A stretch of 64,000 bases of DNA from Eubacterium sp. (GTDB lineage: Bacteria > Bacillota > Clostridia > Oscillospirales > Ruminococcaceae). The notes below the pieces were generated by a model that saw nothing but the letters and a program-made list of their open reading frames with translations, searched no databases and was not told where the DNA came from. Positions within the stretch are counted from its first letter, which is position 1; each line of letters starts with the position of its first letter. The DNA lies in NCBI GenBank assembly GCA_031271685.1, contig JAISVH010000117.1, positions 1 to 64,000 on the forward strand, read 5' to 3'. This document shows, piece after piece, positions 8,429 to 15,595 of this stretch. Position numbers and translations under genes: made by a program.

Positions 8429-9280
8429 ATGCCGCAACGCCGCCGAAAGAAACCAAAATCATATAATCTTGCCCCCATTGTCGCCACGCTAAATTTATTT
8501 ATAGCATTGGTCGTCCTGTCGCTTATTTATGCAATATACAGCTTTGTCAAACAGGAAAACATTTATTCTTCTGATAACGACACATCGCACACAGAACTTG
8601 CTGAAACTAAGCCGACTCCGCTAGAAATATCCAAAAGAAACGCTGAGACAACCGCAATCCCAACCGTTATGGACTCAACTGAGTCAAAGACCGTTGCCTC
8701 AGGATCAGAAAAAGATAATTTTGAAGAATCAAACGATTTTTTTAGCAATGATTTGTTTATAGGCGACTCCATTATGACCGGATTCTATCTTTACGGTTAT
8801 CTGAACAAAGATAACGTATTTGCTAAAGTCGGGATGACCCCCGGCACGGTTCTGAATGAATCCGTGGATGGCGTGACTTTTAACGAAAAACTGAACAGCC
8901 TTAAACCTCGAAATGTATATATAATGCTTGGAACAAACGGATTGAGTTACCTAACGAATGACCATATGGCTGAAGAAACTGTTAAACTGCTTGAACACCT
9001 CTCAAGCAACTATCCAGATTCTAAAGTTTATTTGCTTTCTATTCCGCCGGTTACCAAAGTTCGCGAGCAAAACCACCCCCAAAAAATGTCTGACGTAAAC
9101 GATTATGGCGATAAGCTATCCGAGTTGGCAAACGAAGCAGAGGTAAAATTTTTAGATATCCGCGCTTTGTTAAAAGACAAAGATGGATATATGGACGAGA
9201 TGTTTGCGGAGGAGGACGGCCTGCACTTTAAGCCTGCCGCCTATACCGCTGTTTTGGATTATATAAAAAACAATTTATAA
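8429..9280 (+). CDS. Membrane-anchored SGNH/GDSL-type hydrolase
   Basis: 283 aa. The start MPQRRRKKPKSYNL is chosen because AAAGAGG lies about eight bases upstream; the longer ORF begins inside the promoter. A basic N-terminus and one membrane helix (about residues 13-35) are followed by a Ser/Thr-rich linker and an extracytoplasmic SGNH domain. It shows GDSIMTG (nucleophile Ser), IMLGTNGL (block III, GTNG variant) and DGLHFKPAAY (Asp-His). Relatives deacylate cell-wall or exopolysaccharide esters; the substrate here is unknown. The terminal TAA lies in the end of a family A repeat. Confidence 0.85.
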   Translation: MPQRRRKKPKSYNLAPIVATLNLFIALVVLSLIYAIYSFVKQENIYSSDNDTSHTELAETKPTPLEISKRNAETTAIPTVMDSTESKTVASGSEKDNFEESNDFFSNDLFIGDSIMTGFYLYGYLNKDNVFAKVGMTPGTVLNESVDGVTFNEKLNSLKPRNVYIMLGTNGLSYLTNDHMAEETVKLLEHLSSNYPDSKVYLLSIPPVTKVREQNHPQKMSDVNDYGDKLSELANEAEVKFLDIRALLKDKDGYMDEMFAEEDGLHFKPAAYTAVLDYIKNNL

Positions 9281-9305
9281 CCGCACTCATGTCCCCCCCT
9301 TAGGA

Positions 9306-9378
9306 GGCGGGTCGGCTGCAAAATATCATGCGGTTTTGCGAAAATTATTTTTGCTTGTTTTCAAGTTATTTTACTATA
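9306..9378 (+). repeat. Family C repeat, right part
   Basis: GCAAAATATCATGCGGTTTT through to TTTTACTATA, matching the right half of the copies at 6243 and 21918. It shares its terminal TA with the next family D element. Confidence 0.7.
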
Positions 9379-9546
9379 TAGTCAGTCAATTTAAAAGCCA
9401 TAAAGGGTTTTTAAGCAGCGGGCAAAGCTCTCTGACAACCTTAAGTGCGCGATTGACTATGTCAAGGGCGAATGCCGACTTCGGCGGCACGCGGCGTATT
9501 CCTCGTCTTAAAAACGCATTTAGCGTTTTTAAACTGACCAGCTATA
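9377..9546 (+). repeat. Family D repeat
   Basis: Begins TATAGTCAGTCAATTTAAAA and ends TTTTTAAACTGACCAGCTATA. The ends form an imperfect terminal inverted repeat of about 20 bp. Inside are hairpins such as CGACTTCGGCGGC and AAAACGCATTTAGCGTTTTT. The copy at 21763 is nearly full length. Confidence 0.75.
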
Positions 9547-9594
9547 AAACACCGGAAGCGGCTCCTCCATAGATGTTTGAAAGGGATCAAAAAA

Positions 9595-10059
9595 ATGAAA
9601 AGCTTTAAAATCATACTCGCAATAATTACAGCATTAACACTATTCGGCTGCCGAAACGAGCAGTTCAACATCGACCCCGAAGATGTCACCGCTAAAATTC
9701 TGTCAGAACTCGATTTCCCTAGCCCCGTAGAAAAAACTCTAAGTGACATACCGGATTATTACGATATACCAACAGATGATTTAGAATCGGCTTCTTTCGT
9801 CATCTGCGGCTCGGGAGCTTATCCCGATGAAATTGCCGCTTTTAAGTTTATATCGGATGAAAAAGCATCTGGCGCGGCAGAAGCTTTAAAAAAGCGACTT
9901 AACGATCAAATTGATTTATACGAAGCATATACTCCAGATGAGATGTATAAATTAGAGGGAGCAGAAATAATAATTGATAGTAATTACGCGTTTCTCTGCG
10001 CTACATCGGATAATGAGACAGCAAAAAAAATTATTGATGATTTTTTAAATAAAAAATAA
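9595..10059 (+). CDS. DUF4358 domain lipoprotein
   Basis: 154 aa. The ATG at 9595 follows an AAAGGGA ribosome binding site at the edge of a family A repeat. A lipoprotein signal (KIILAIITALTLFGC) ends in a lipobox Cys near residue 17. The body contains LESASFVICGSGAYPDEIAAFKF and a C-terminal ALKKRLNDQIDLYEAYTPDEMYK, the pattern of DUF4358 proteins common in Clostridia. The function of the family is unknown; it should be anchored on the outer face of the membrane. Confidence 0.8.
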   Translation: MKSFKIILAIITALTLFGCRNEQFNIDPEDVTAKILSELDFPSPVEKTLSDIPDYYDIPTDDLESASFVICGSGAYPDEIAAFKFISDEKASGAAEALKKRLNDQIDLYEAYTPDEMYKLEGAEIIIDSNYAFLCATSDNETAKKIIDDFLNKK

Positions 10060-10081
10060 TAAATGTTTTTTTGAAAACCCC

Positions 10082-10110
10082 TTGACAAAAACCCGTTTCC
10101 GCAATATAAT
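10082..10110 (+). promoter_or_regulatory. Promoter of nrdD
   Basis: TTGACA (10082-10087), 17-bp spacer, TATAAT (10105-10110). Both hexamers are perfect. Transcription should start near 10117, just before the putative NrdR box. Confidence 0.92.
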
Positions 10111-10125
10111 GATATTACACGTCAA

Positions 10126-10165
10126 ACACAAGATATTGTAGTTATATAAGACATACAATACTTGT
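10126..10165 (+). promoter_or_regulatory. Putative NrdR operator
   Basis: ACACAAGATATTGTAG (10126-10141) fits the NrdR box pattern ACACWATATATWGTGT with few mismatches. A second weaker half-palindrome ACAATACTTGT lies at 10155-10165. Position just downstream of the promoter of a ribonucleotide reductase gene supports repression by NrdR. The spacing of the second box is not the usual one. Confidence 0.5.
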
Positions 10166-10208
10166 TTTGGTGTAGAGTATTTAAATGTGTACAATTAAGG
10201 AGCCGGGC

Positions 10209-12548
10209 ATGTTAACCAAAATACAAAAAAGAGATGGACGTCAGGTCTCGTTCAATATCGAAAAAATTGCAGACGCCATATATAAAGCCGCCCGCGCCGT
10301 GGGCGGCCACGATTACGAAGAAGCTATAAAACTTGCGGATAAAGTATGTGAAATTTTAAATAGACAGATAACCAATACCGGGACCATACCGACTGTTGAG
10401 ACTGTGCAGGATATGGTAGAAAAGGTATTGGTAGAAACAGGGCATGCCAAAACCGCCAAAGCCTATATACTCTATCGTGCCGACCGAACAAGAGTGCGCG
10501 AAATGAATACCCGTCTCATGAAAATATACGAAGACCTAACATTTAAGCCCGCGCTTGAGTGTGATATAAAGCGTGAAAACGCAAATATCGATGGAGATAC
10601 CGCAATGGGCACCATGCTAAAATACGGTTCTGAAGGAGCAAAGCAGTTTTATGAAATGTATGTGCTCTCGCCGGAACATTCAAAAGCCCACGCAAGCGGT
10701 GATATCCATATACACGATCTTGATTTTCTCACCCTTACCACAACCTGCTGCCAAATAGATCTGCCGGCCTTATTTAAAGGAGGCTTTTCTACCGGACACG
10801 GCTATCTGCGCGAGCCGAACAATATCGCCAGTTATTCTGCCCTTGCATGTATTGCTATCCAATCAAATCAAAATGACCAACACGGAGGACAGTCAGTTCC
10901 GAATTTTGATTACGCTATGGCCGACGGTGTGCGCAAAAGCTATCGTCAGCTTTATGAAAAGAACATTTTGCGCGGCATCGGCCTGTTCACCGACACATAT
11001 GAGCTGGATAACATTGACGAAAAAATCAAAGATTATATGCAAAAAATAAAGGACGAAAGCGGCCTTTTCCCTAGTCTAAAAGATGACGACGAATATCTTG
11101 ATGCCGAAAAAGAGTATCTAAAGATTTTTTTAAACGACGACAAATTAATAAACAAAATACAGAAATTTTCTAAAAATCTTACAGTAAAAGAAACCAATCG
11201 CGCCACCTTTCAAGCCATGGAAGCTTTGGTTCATAATCTCAATACCATGAATAGCCGCGCCGGCGCGCAAACACCGTTTTCCTCCATAAATTACGGAACC
11301 GACACTTCTCCCGAAGGGCAGATGGTAATCGAAAACATATTGCTTGCTAACGAACGAGGACTTGGAAACGGTGAAACCCCAATTTTTCCTATTCATATTT
11401 TTAAGATAAAAGAGGGAATAAACTTTAATCTCGGCGAGCCGAATTATTATCTATTTAAGCTTGCCTGCCGCGTATCGGCAAAGCGGCTTTATCCTAATTT
11501 TTCATTTATTGATGCGCCATTTAATATTAAATATTACAAAGAAGGCGATCACAATACCGAGGTTGCTTATATGGGATGCCGCACCCGTGTGCTTGCAAAC
11601 GTTCATGACCCAAATAATGAAGTTGTGGCCGGGCGTGGAAACTTAAGCTTTACCTCAATTAATTTGCCGCGTTTAGGAATACAAGCCGATGGCAAAATAG
11701 ACGTTTTTTTTAAAAGCCTTGAAGAGATTATGGATTTAATCGTTGCGCAGCTTACTTTCCGCTATAAAATTCAAGCTCAAAAAACCGCTAAAAATTTTCC
11801 GTTTCTAATGGGACAAGGCGTTTGGTTAGGGTCGGAAAAACTAATGCCCGACGATTCAATAGGCGAAATCTTAAAGCACGGAACCTTGTCCATCGGGTTT
11901 ATCGGACTTGCCGAATGTTTGATTGCACTTATCGGAAAGCATCATGGCGAAAGTGAAGAAGCTCAACGTTTAGGTCTTAAAATTGTAGGCAAAATGAGAG
12001 ATAGGATGGACGAAGAATGTATAAAAACCGGCCTTAATTTCTCTTTGTTGGCCACACCCGCAGAAGGGTTATCAGGCAGATTTCTGCGCATAGACCGAAA
12101 TCGTTTTGGCAAAATCTCTCAAATAACCGATCGAGAATACTACACCAACTCTTTTCATATACCTGTTTATTACGAGATATCCGCCTTTCAAAAAATAGCG
12201 CTTGAAGCTCCTTATCACGAGCTTACTAACGCAGGGCACATAAGCTATGTCGAAATGGACGGCGATCCCCTTAACAATCTTGAAGCCTTCGAAAAGGTCA
12301 TTCGTTGTATGAAGGAGCAAGGCATCGGCTACGGCTCTATAAATCATCCGGTCGATCGCGACCCTGTCTGCGGATATACCGGCATTATCGGTGATAGATG
12401 CCCTAAATGCGGTCGAACCGAAAAATCTGGCCCTTCTTTCGAGCGCATACGCAGAATAACTGGCTATCTGGTTGGCACAGTTGACCGCTTTAACAACGCA
12501 AAGCGCGCCGAAGAGCACGACCGCGTAAAACACGGCGTGCAGATGTAA
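10209..12548 (+). CDS. nrdD: Anaerobic ribonucleoside-triphosphate reductase (class III)
   Basis: 779 aa from the ATG at 10209; AAGGAG lies six bases before it, so the ATG at 10185 in the track is rejected. An N-terminal ATP-cone allosteric domain (TKIQKRDGRQVSFNIEKIADAIYKA, about residues 3-95) precedes the catalytic barrel (HIHDLDFLTLTTTCCQ; NTMNSRAGAQTPFSSINYGTD). The C-terminus has the zinc cysteines CGYTGIIGDRCPKC and the glycyl-radical loop RRITGYLVG. It reduces NTPs to dNTPs with formate under anoxia and needs the radical SAM activase NrdG, which is not adjacent here. Confidence 0.97.
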   Translation: MLTKIQKRDGRQVSFNIEKIADAIYKAARAVGGHDYEEAIKLADKVCEILNRQITNTGTIPTVETVQDMVEKVLVETGHAKTAKAYILYRADRTRVREMNTRLMKIYEDLTFKPALECDIKRENANIDGDTAMGTMLKYGSEGAKQFYEMYVLSPEHSKAHASGDIHIHDLDFLTLTTTCCQIDLPALFKGGFSTGHGYLREPNNIASYSALACIAIQSNQNDQHGGQSVPNFDYAMADGVRKSYRQLYEKNILRGIGLFTDTYELDNIDEKIKDYMQKIKDESGLFPSLKDDDEYLDAEKEYLKIFLNDDKLINKIQKFSKNLTVKETNRATFQAMEALVHNLNTMNSRAGAQTPFSSINYGTDTSPEGQMVIENILLANERGLGNGETPIFPIHIFKIKEGINFNLGEPNYYLFKLACRVSAKRLYPNFSFIDAPFNIKYYKEGDHNTEVAYMGCRTRVLANVHDPNNEVVAGRGNLSFTSINLPRLGIQADGKIDVFFKSLEEIMDLIVAQLTFRYKIQAQKTAKNFPFLMGQGVWLGSEKLMPDDSIGEILKHGTLSIGFIGLAECLIALIGKHHGESEEAQRLGLKIVGKMRDRMDEECIKTGLNFSLLATPAEGLSGRFLRIDRNRFGKISQITDREYYTNSFHIPVYYEISAFQKIALEAPYHELTNAGHISYVEMDGDPLNNLEAFEKVIRCMKEQGIGYGSINHPVDRDPVCGYTGIIGDRCPKCGRTEKSGPSFERIRRITGYLVGTVDRFNNAKRAEEHDRVKHGVQM

Positions 12549-12561
12549 TTTTATCTTGAGC

Positions 12562-12583
12562 GGGGCTTCTTTGAAAAAGCCCC
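12562..12583 (+). terminator. Hairpin after nrdD (weak terminator)
   Basis: GGGGCTT / AAGCCCC stem with an 8-nt loop, 14 bp after the nrdD stop. There is no T-run, so it may be a stability hairpin rather than an intrinsic terminator. Confidence 0.45.
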
Positions 12584-12642
12584 TAAACTGCCAAAATCCC
12601 CTTAAGAATTTCAGAAAACTTTTTGCTCGGTTTTAAGAGATT

Positions 12643-12747
12643 TTCAAATATCTGCGGCGGAGCCGCTCCAAGTGTTTTAACAAGCGTTAAGCGGAAGATC
12701 GAAAATACCCCCGCCGCCTAAGAGACGGTGACATGAACGCGGTTATA
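12643..12747 (+). repeat. Family A repeat, full length
   Basis: 105 bp, from TTCAAATATCTGCGGCGGAG to AACGCGGTTATA. It carries the three internal hairpin motifs typical of A (GCGGCGGAGCCGC, a C/G-rich middle, and CCGCCTAAGAGACGG). Confidence 0.85.
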
Positions 12748-12760
12748 TCAGAGATATCGG

Positions 12761-12925
12761 TAATAAACAATGCGACTAAATGATGCGAAGAACTTTTGGC
12801 CAAACAAAGGCAATTTTGGTCCGAATATCCTTTGATATTTAAGGCAAAATTAACAAAATTTGGCAAGAAATACGCAAGTGGTGATTTGTTTAGCCATTAA
12901 GCGTGAGTGGTGCGATGTTGCCCTA
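12761..12925 (+). repeat. Family B repeat, supplies the RNHCP gene stop
   Basis: Long B copy. The right end GTTGCCCTA, read on the minus strand as TAGGGCAAC, forms the TAG stop of the RNHCP gene (12923-12925). The inner block with AATATCCTTTGATATTTAAGG is shared with the B copy at 21594. The left end is degenerate. Confidence 0.75.
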
Positions 12926-13240
12926 GTTAACCGGCCTTGCTGAAAGCTCAATAATTAAATCCTTATTATCGTCCTTGGCGGCGATATTTTTCTTTTTTAT
13001 GCCGCATTTTTTACATTTATATATTATCTGACATCCCTTTTTATTCAGCTCTATGCCAATAGGTTCTAAAATTCCGCCGCAATTTTCCGCCCTGTCGCCG
13101 GGATTTATATCCACGTGCAACGAGGACAAGCAATTAGGGCAGTGATCTCGCGCCGTATACCCAAGCTTTTCTATTTTAGCTCCACATATAAGGCAGGTAA
13201 ATCTCTCGTCAAGCATTATAAAATTTCTTTTATTTATCAT
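12923..13240 (-). CDS. RNHCP domain zinc-ribbon protein
   Basis: 105 aa. FTCLICGAKIEKLGYTARDHCPNCLSSLHVDINPGDRAENCGG matches the RNHCP family, here with RDHCP in place of RNHCP. Cysteine pairs CxxC (CLIC), HCPNC and a C-terminal CKKC suggest two zinc ribbons. The function of this family is unknown. No strong ribosome binding site is visible before the first ATG; the ATG at codon 9 is an alternative. Its TAG stop belongs to the terminal bases of a family B repeat. Confidence 0.85.
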   Translation of the reverse strand: MINKRNFIMLDERFTCLICGAKIEKLGYTARDHCPNCLSSLHVDINPGDRAENCGGILEPIGIELNKKGCQIIYKCKKCGIKKKNIAAKDDNKDLIIELSARPVN

Positions 13241-13275
13241 AATATTATTAGACTTCTTGCGTAATTAAAATAAGA

Positions 13276-13375
13276 TGGATTGGCGAGCAAAATTTTCGCC
13301 GGACAAAGCAATTTTTGGTTAAATATCAGTTGATATTTAATCAAAAATTAACGCGGTATGACGGAAAATAGCAAT
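13276..13375 (+). repeat. Degenerate family B-like sequence
   Basis: Contains GGCGAGCAAAATTTTCGCC and AAATATCAGTTGATATTTAATC, recalling the core of family B, but without recognisable ends. A short motif TTCTTGCGTAATTA just upstream (13254) recurs at 32224. The rest of the 13241-13586 gap holds only the tRNA terminator hairpin. Confidence 0.4.
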
Positions 13376-13554
13376 TAAAAATATCTACTGTTTGGTGCAG
13401 GAGTAATAGTTTAACACAAACGACAGATGATGGTCAAGCATATTGAGACAAACAGCAGTAAATATATTTTTTGACCACCATTCTGACATCTCCAATATTT
13501 AATTTTTGAATAACTTTATGATTATTTTATAGTGGTTCAACTAAATTATAAAAC

Positions 13555-13577
13555 CGCTCATCCCTAATGGTTGAGCG
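13555..13577 (-). terminator. Terminator after tRNA-Thr
   Basis: Stem CGCTCA / TGAGCG with an 11-nt loop. It is followed by GGTTTTATAA on the minus strand and ATTTTTTT on the plus strand. It lies 10 bp beyond the tRNA 3' end. Confidence 0.7.
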
Positions 13578-13586
13578 ATTTTTTTG

Positions 13587-13662
13587 TGGAGCTGGTGGAC
13601 GGACTCGAACCCCCGACCTGCTGATTACAAATCAGCTGCTCTACCAACTGAGCTACACCAGC
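13587..13662 (-). tRNA. tRNA-Thr (anticodon UGU)
   Basis: 76 nt including an encoded CCA. Acceptor stem GCTGGTG / CACCAGC, D-arm GCTCAGTTGGTAGAGC, anticodon stem GCTGA / TCAGC with loop TTTGTAA giving anticodon TGT, and T-arm GGGGGTTCGAGTCC. All arms pair. It reads ACA and related Thr codons. Confidence 0.97.
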
Positions 13663-13680
13663 ACATCATGTAACTAAAAT

Positions 13681-13709
13681 ATTATAACATACCATTAATC
13701 TATTGTCAA
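13681..13709 (-). promoter_or_regulatory. Promoter of tRNA-Thr
   Basis: Minus strand TTGACA (13704-13709), 17-bp spacer, TATAAT (13681-13686). Both hexamers are perfect, 19 bp upstream of the mature tRNA. Confidence 0.92.
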
Positions 13710-13830
13710 TACTTATTTTTTAAGTTACAAAACATATAGCAAATTGCGGTTTTATGGGAACGAATCATATAAAACCTTCCGCTGTCCAACACATAAATTA
13801 GGTGCTGGACGCACCGAGCTTTGCACGATG

Positions 13831-13907
13831 TTCAAAAATCTGCGGCGAAGCCGATTACGGTATTTTAACAAGCGCCAGTATGGATTGAAAGACCCCCATC
13901 GCCGACG
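13831..13907 (+). repeat. Family A repeat, right end replaced by element E
   Basis: TTCAAAAATCTGCGGCGAAG through TTTTAACAAGCG and on to CCCCATCGCCGACG, followed directly by the 49-bp palindrome E. The usual CGCGGTTATA end is missing. Confidence 0.65.
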
Positions 13908-13956
13908 TATAATCCTTTAACTTTAAGTTTACTAAATTTAAAGTTAAAGGATTATA
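13908..13956 (+). repeat. Family E palindromic element (49 bp)
   Basis: TATAATCCTTTAACTTTAA pairs with TTAAAGTTAAAGGATTATA. The stem is about 22 bp with one mismatch and the loop has 5 nt. A second 49-bp copy at 23798 lies precisely inside a TA of a family A element. Confidence 0.8.
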
Positions 13957-13972
13957 CTAACCAATATTATTT

Positions 13973-14671
13973 TTAATTCCTATTTTTTACTTTTTTAATA
14001 AATTTTTCAGTGTCCACAACTACACGGATATGCCGTCCGTTTCCTATTTCTCCCGCGTTTCCGATAGCCGTTACTTTAAATTCAACTTTTCGTCCGAAAA
14101 CACTTTTTATAATGGCCGTCGCCGTTATCTCCTCACCTAAAAGACTGGCGGAAGTATGAGACACACTTATTTCAGTTCCTACAGAGGTCTGTCCCGGCTC
14201 CATGCAATCGGAAAGACAATTGCAGGCGGCACGTTCCATAAGTGATATCATCATCGGCGTGGCAAAAACGTCAAGACTGCCGCTTCCGACGGATTTTGCG
14301 GTATTCGTATCAGCGACCGTCACACCGGCAGTCGCTGATTTGCCAAGCACAAGATTAGACAAAATAATACCGCCCTGTACTGTTAATACTGCAGCGATAA
14401 TATGGCTGCAAAGAACGCCTAAGTTTACGTGCGCGGCACAACTGCAATGAAAATGATTTAAGTCGAGTCCGTCTTTTGAAAAAGTGACAGTCACTGATTC
14501 ATGCCCTACTCCTTTAATTGAAACGATCGCCCGGCAACAAGGAAAATCATATTGAGTGAAATCCACGCCGCCATCTTCATAAATCTTAATGCCGCGCTCA
14601 ATATCTCCGGCAATGTGGTTGTGGCTTTCCAGAGTTGCCATTATTATCGCGGCTTTTCTCTCTTTTTTCAT
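13973..14671 (-). CDS. SWIM-type zinc finger / FlK-like hotdog thioesterase fusion
   Basis: 232 aa in two parts. Residues about 40-100 hold FHCSCAAHVNLGVLCSHIIAAVL, with C76, C78, C88 and H90 in a CxC-x9-CxH pattern as in SWIM zinc fingers. Residues about 105-230 are a fluoroacetyl-CoA thioesterase-like hotdog domain (VTVADTNTAKSVGSGSLDVFATP). The residues equivalent to the FlK Thr-Glu-His set can be seen: T138 (FATP), E146 (LMERAA) and H172 (SVSHTSAS). The start ATG overlaps the TGA of the decayed tag gene (ATGA), so it was probably coupled to it. I know of no standard architecture joining these domains. Function is unknown beyond probable acyl-CoA hydrolysis. Confidence 0.75.
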   Translation of the reverse strand: MKKERKAAIIMATLESHNHIAGDIERGIKIYEDGGVDFTQYDFPCCRAIVSIKGVGHESVTVTFSKDGLDLNHFHCSCAAHVNLGVLCSHIIAAVLTVQGGIILSNLVLGKSATAGVTVADTNTAKSVGSGSLDVFATPMMISLMERAACNCLSDCMEPGQTSVGTEISVSHTSASLLGEEITATAIIKSVFGRKVEFKVTAIGNAGEIGNGRHIRVVVDTEKFIKKVKNRN

Positions 14672-14923
14672 TTTTTCGTCTCGCTTATATTTCTAAACTC
14701 ACACATCGACAAATGATCATTCACCACTCCGACTGCCTGTAAGTATGAGTAAATTATTGTTGACCCAACAAATTTAAATCCAAGTTTCTTCATTTAGTTT
14801 CAGCTCGTCAAAACATGGTTTTCCCCATTGAGTGTCATGATATTCGCGCATCAGCTCATCATCAGTATCTCCCCACTGACAACGGATAGCGCCGTAATTT
14901 TTAGTTTCAGTTTCAATATGCAT
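14668..14923 (-). pseudogene. tag: DNA-3-methyladenine glycosylase I remnant with internal deletion
   Basis: The start is intact (ATG at 14923, GGAGG eight bases upstream). It reads MHIETETKNYGAIRCQWGDT and EYHDTQWGKPCFDELKL, the Tag N-terminus with RCxW and YHDxEWG. It then stops after 49 codons (TAA 14774-14776). Shifted by one frame, the next 41 codons read KKLGFKFVGSTIIYSYLQAV and GVVNDHLSMC, the conserved Tag C-terminus, ending in TGA at 14668-14670. About 100 central codons of a roughly 185-aa enzyme are missing and the junction is out of frame. The remnant lies directly before the SWIM/thioesterase gene. Confidence 0.9.
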
Positions 14924-14960
14924 ATTTCTGATTCCTCCATTTCATTTTTTTCATAATTTT

Positions 14961-15033
14961 AAGGCAATACCGCGCAGATATGGCGTGCAAAGCACGCCAA
15001 GCCGTTAAGCGTAAGTTGTGCGGTGTTGACTTA
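14961..15033 (+). repeat. Family B repeat, short form
   Basis: AAGGCAATACCGCGCAG at the left and TTGTGCGGTGTTGACTTA at the right form terminal inverted repeats of about 17 bp. Inside is the hairpin TGGCGTGCAAAGCACGCCA. Confidence 0.85.
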
Positions 15034-15049
15034 AAGTTAAACGATTATA
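15032..15049 (+). repeat. Half of a family E palindrome
   Basis: TAAAGTTAAACGATTATA equals the right arm of element E. It joins the end of the B copy to a fragment of A. Confidence 0.55.
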
Positions 15050-15084
15050 CAACACCGGAAGCGGCTCCGCCGCAGATGTTTGAA
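15050..15084 (-). repeat. Family A repeat, fragment (reverse)
   Basis: CAACACCGGAAGCGGCTCCG to CAGATGTTTGAA, the left third of A in reverse orientation. Confidence 0.7.
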
Positions 15085-15117
15085 AAAAATAAAACCGTTC
15101 TTCTTACCTTTTATCAC

Positions 15118-15146
15118 TTGAATGTCCAATATTTTGCCGCTATACT
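15118..15146 (+). promoter_or_regulatory. Promoter of the terminase pair
   Basis: TTGAAT (15118-15123), 17-bp spacer, TATACT (15141-15146), 27 bp before the terS start. Confidence 0.8.
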
Positions 15147-15172
15147 GGTCTTATAAGATAGGAGGCGTAAAT

Positions 15173-15595
15173 ATGACAGAGAGACAGAAAAGATTTTGCT
15201 ATGAGTATCTCGTTGATCTAAACCCCACAAAGGCGGCGGTCAATGCGGGATATAGCGAAAAGTATTCCGGACAAACAGGTTGCAGATTACTTAAAAATCC
15301 CGAAGTTCAAAAATTTTTAGAAGACCTTTTGAAGAACGAGGACAAGAGAAACGAAGTCTTGGTTAACAGAGTAGTTTCCGAGCTCGCCGTAATCGCTTTT
15401 TCAAAAATGGAAGATATAAAAAACAGTGAAAAACTTAAGGCTCTAGAAATGTTGGGGAAACATTTTAGAATTTTTGTATCGTCATTTAAAGAAGAAAATG
15501 ACGCCGGCACCGGACACTCCAAAGAAAAAGACGACAATCCTTTCGCCGGATTAAGTGTTGAAGAGTTGAGAAAGCTGGTGGAAAATGAAGAGTGA
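15173..15595 (+). CDS. terS: Phage terminase small subunit
   Basis: 140 aa from the ATG at 15173; GGAGG lies seven bases upstream, and the longer ORF start at 15122 falls inside the promoter. MTERQKRFCYEYLVDLNPTKAAVNAGYSEKYSGQTGCRLLKNPEVQKFL is the Terminase_2 helix-turn-helix domain that recognises pac/cos DNA. The C-terminal third is acidic. It overlaps terL by 11 bp. No other phage genes are present around the pair. Confidence 0.9.
   Translation: MTERQKRFCYEYLVDLNPTKAAVNAGYSEKYSGQTGCRLLKNPEVQKFLEDLLKNEDKRNEVLVNRVVSELAVIAFSKMEDIKNSEKLKALEMLGKHFRIFVSSFKEENDAGTGHSKEKDDNPFAGLSVEELRKLVENEE

Larger units (their letters stand above)
9276..9581 (-). repeat. Family A repeat (reverse), interrupted by C and D elements
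   Basis: Both ends are present: TATAACCGC at 9276 and GCAGATGTTTGAA-like CATAGATGTTTGAA ending at 9581. The middle is replaced by a partial family C element (about 9306-9378) and a family D element (9377-9546). The left end supplies the stop of the SGNH gene; the right end abuts the ribosome binding site of the DUF4358 gene. Confidence 0.8.

Noticed and set aside
12072-12533. 153-aa ORF opposite nrdD
   Set aside because: Shadow frame of the nrdD C-terminal coding region; no ribosome binding site or family resemblance.
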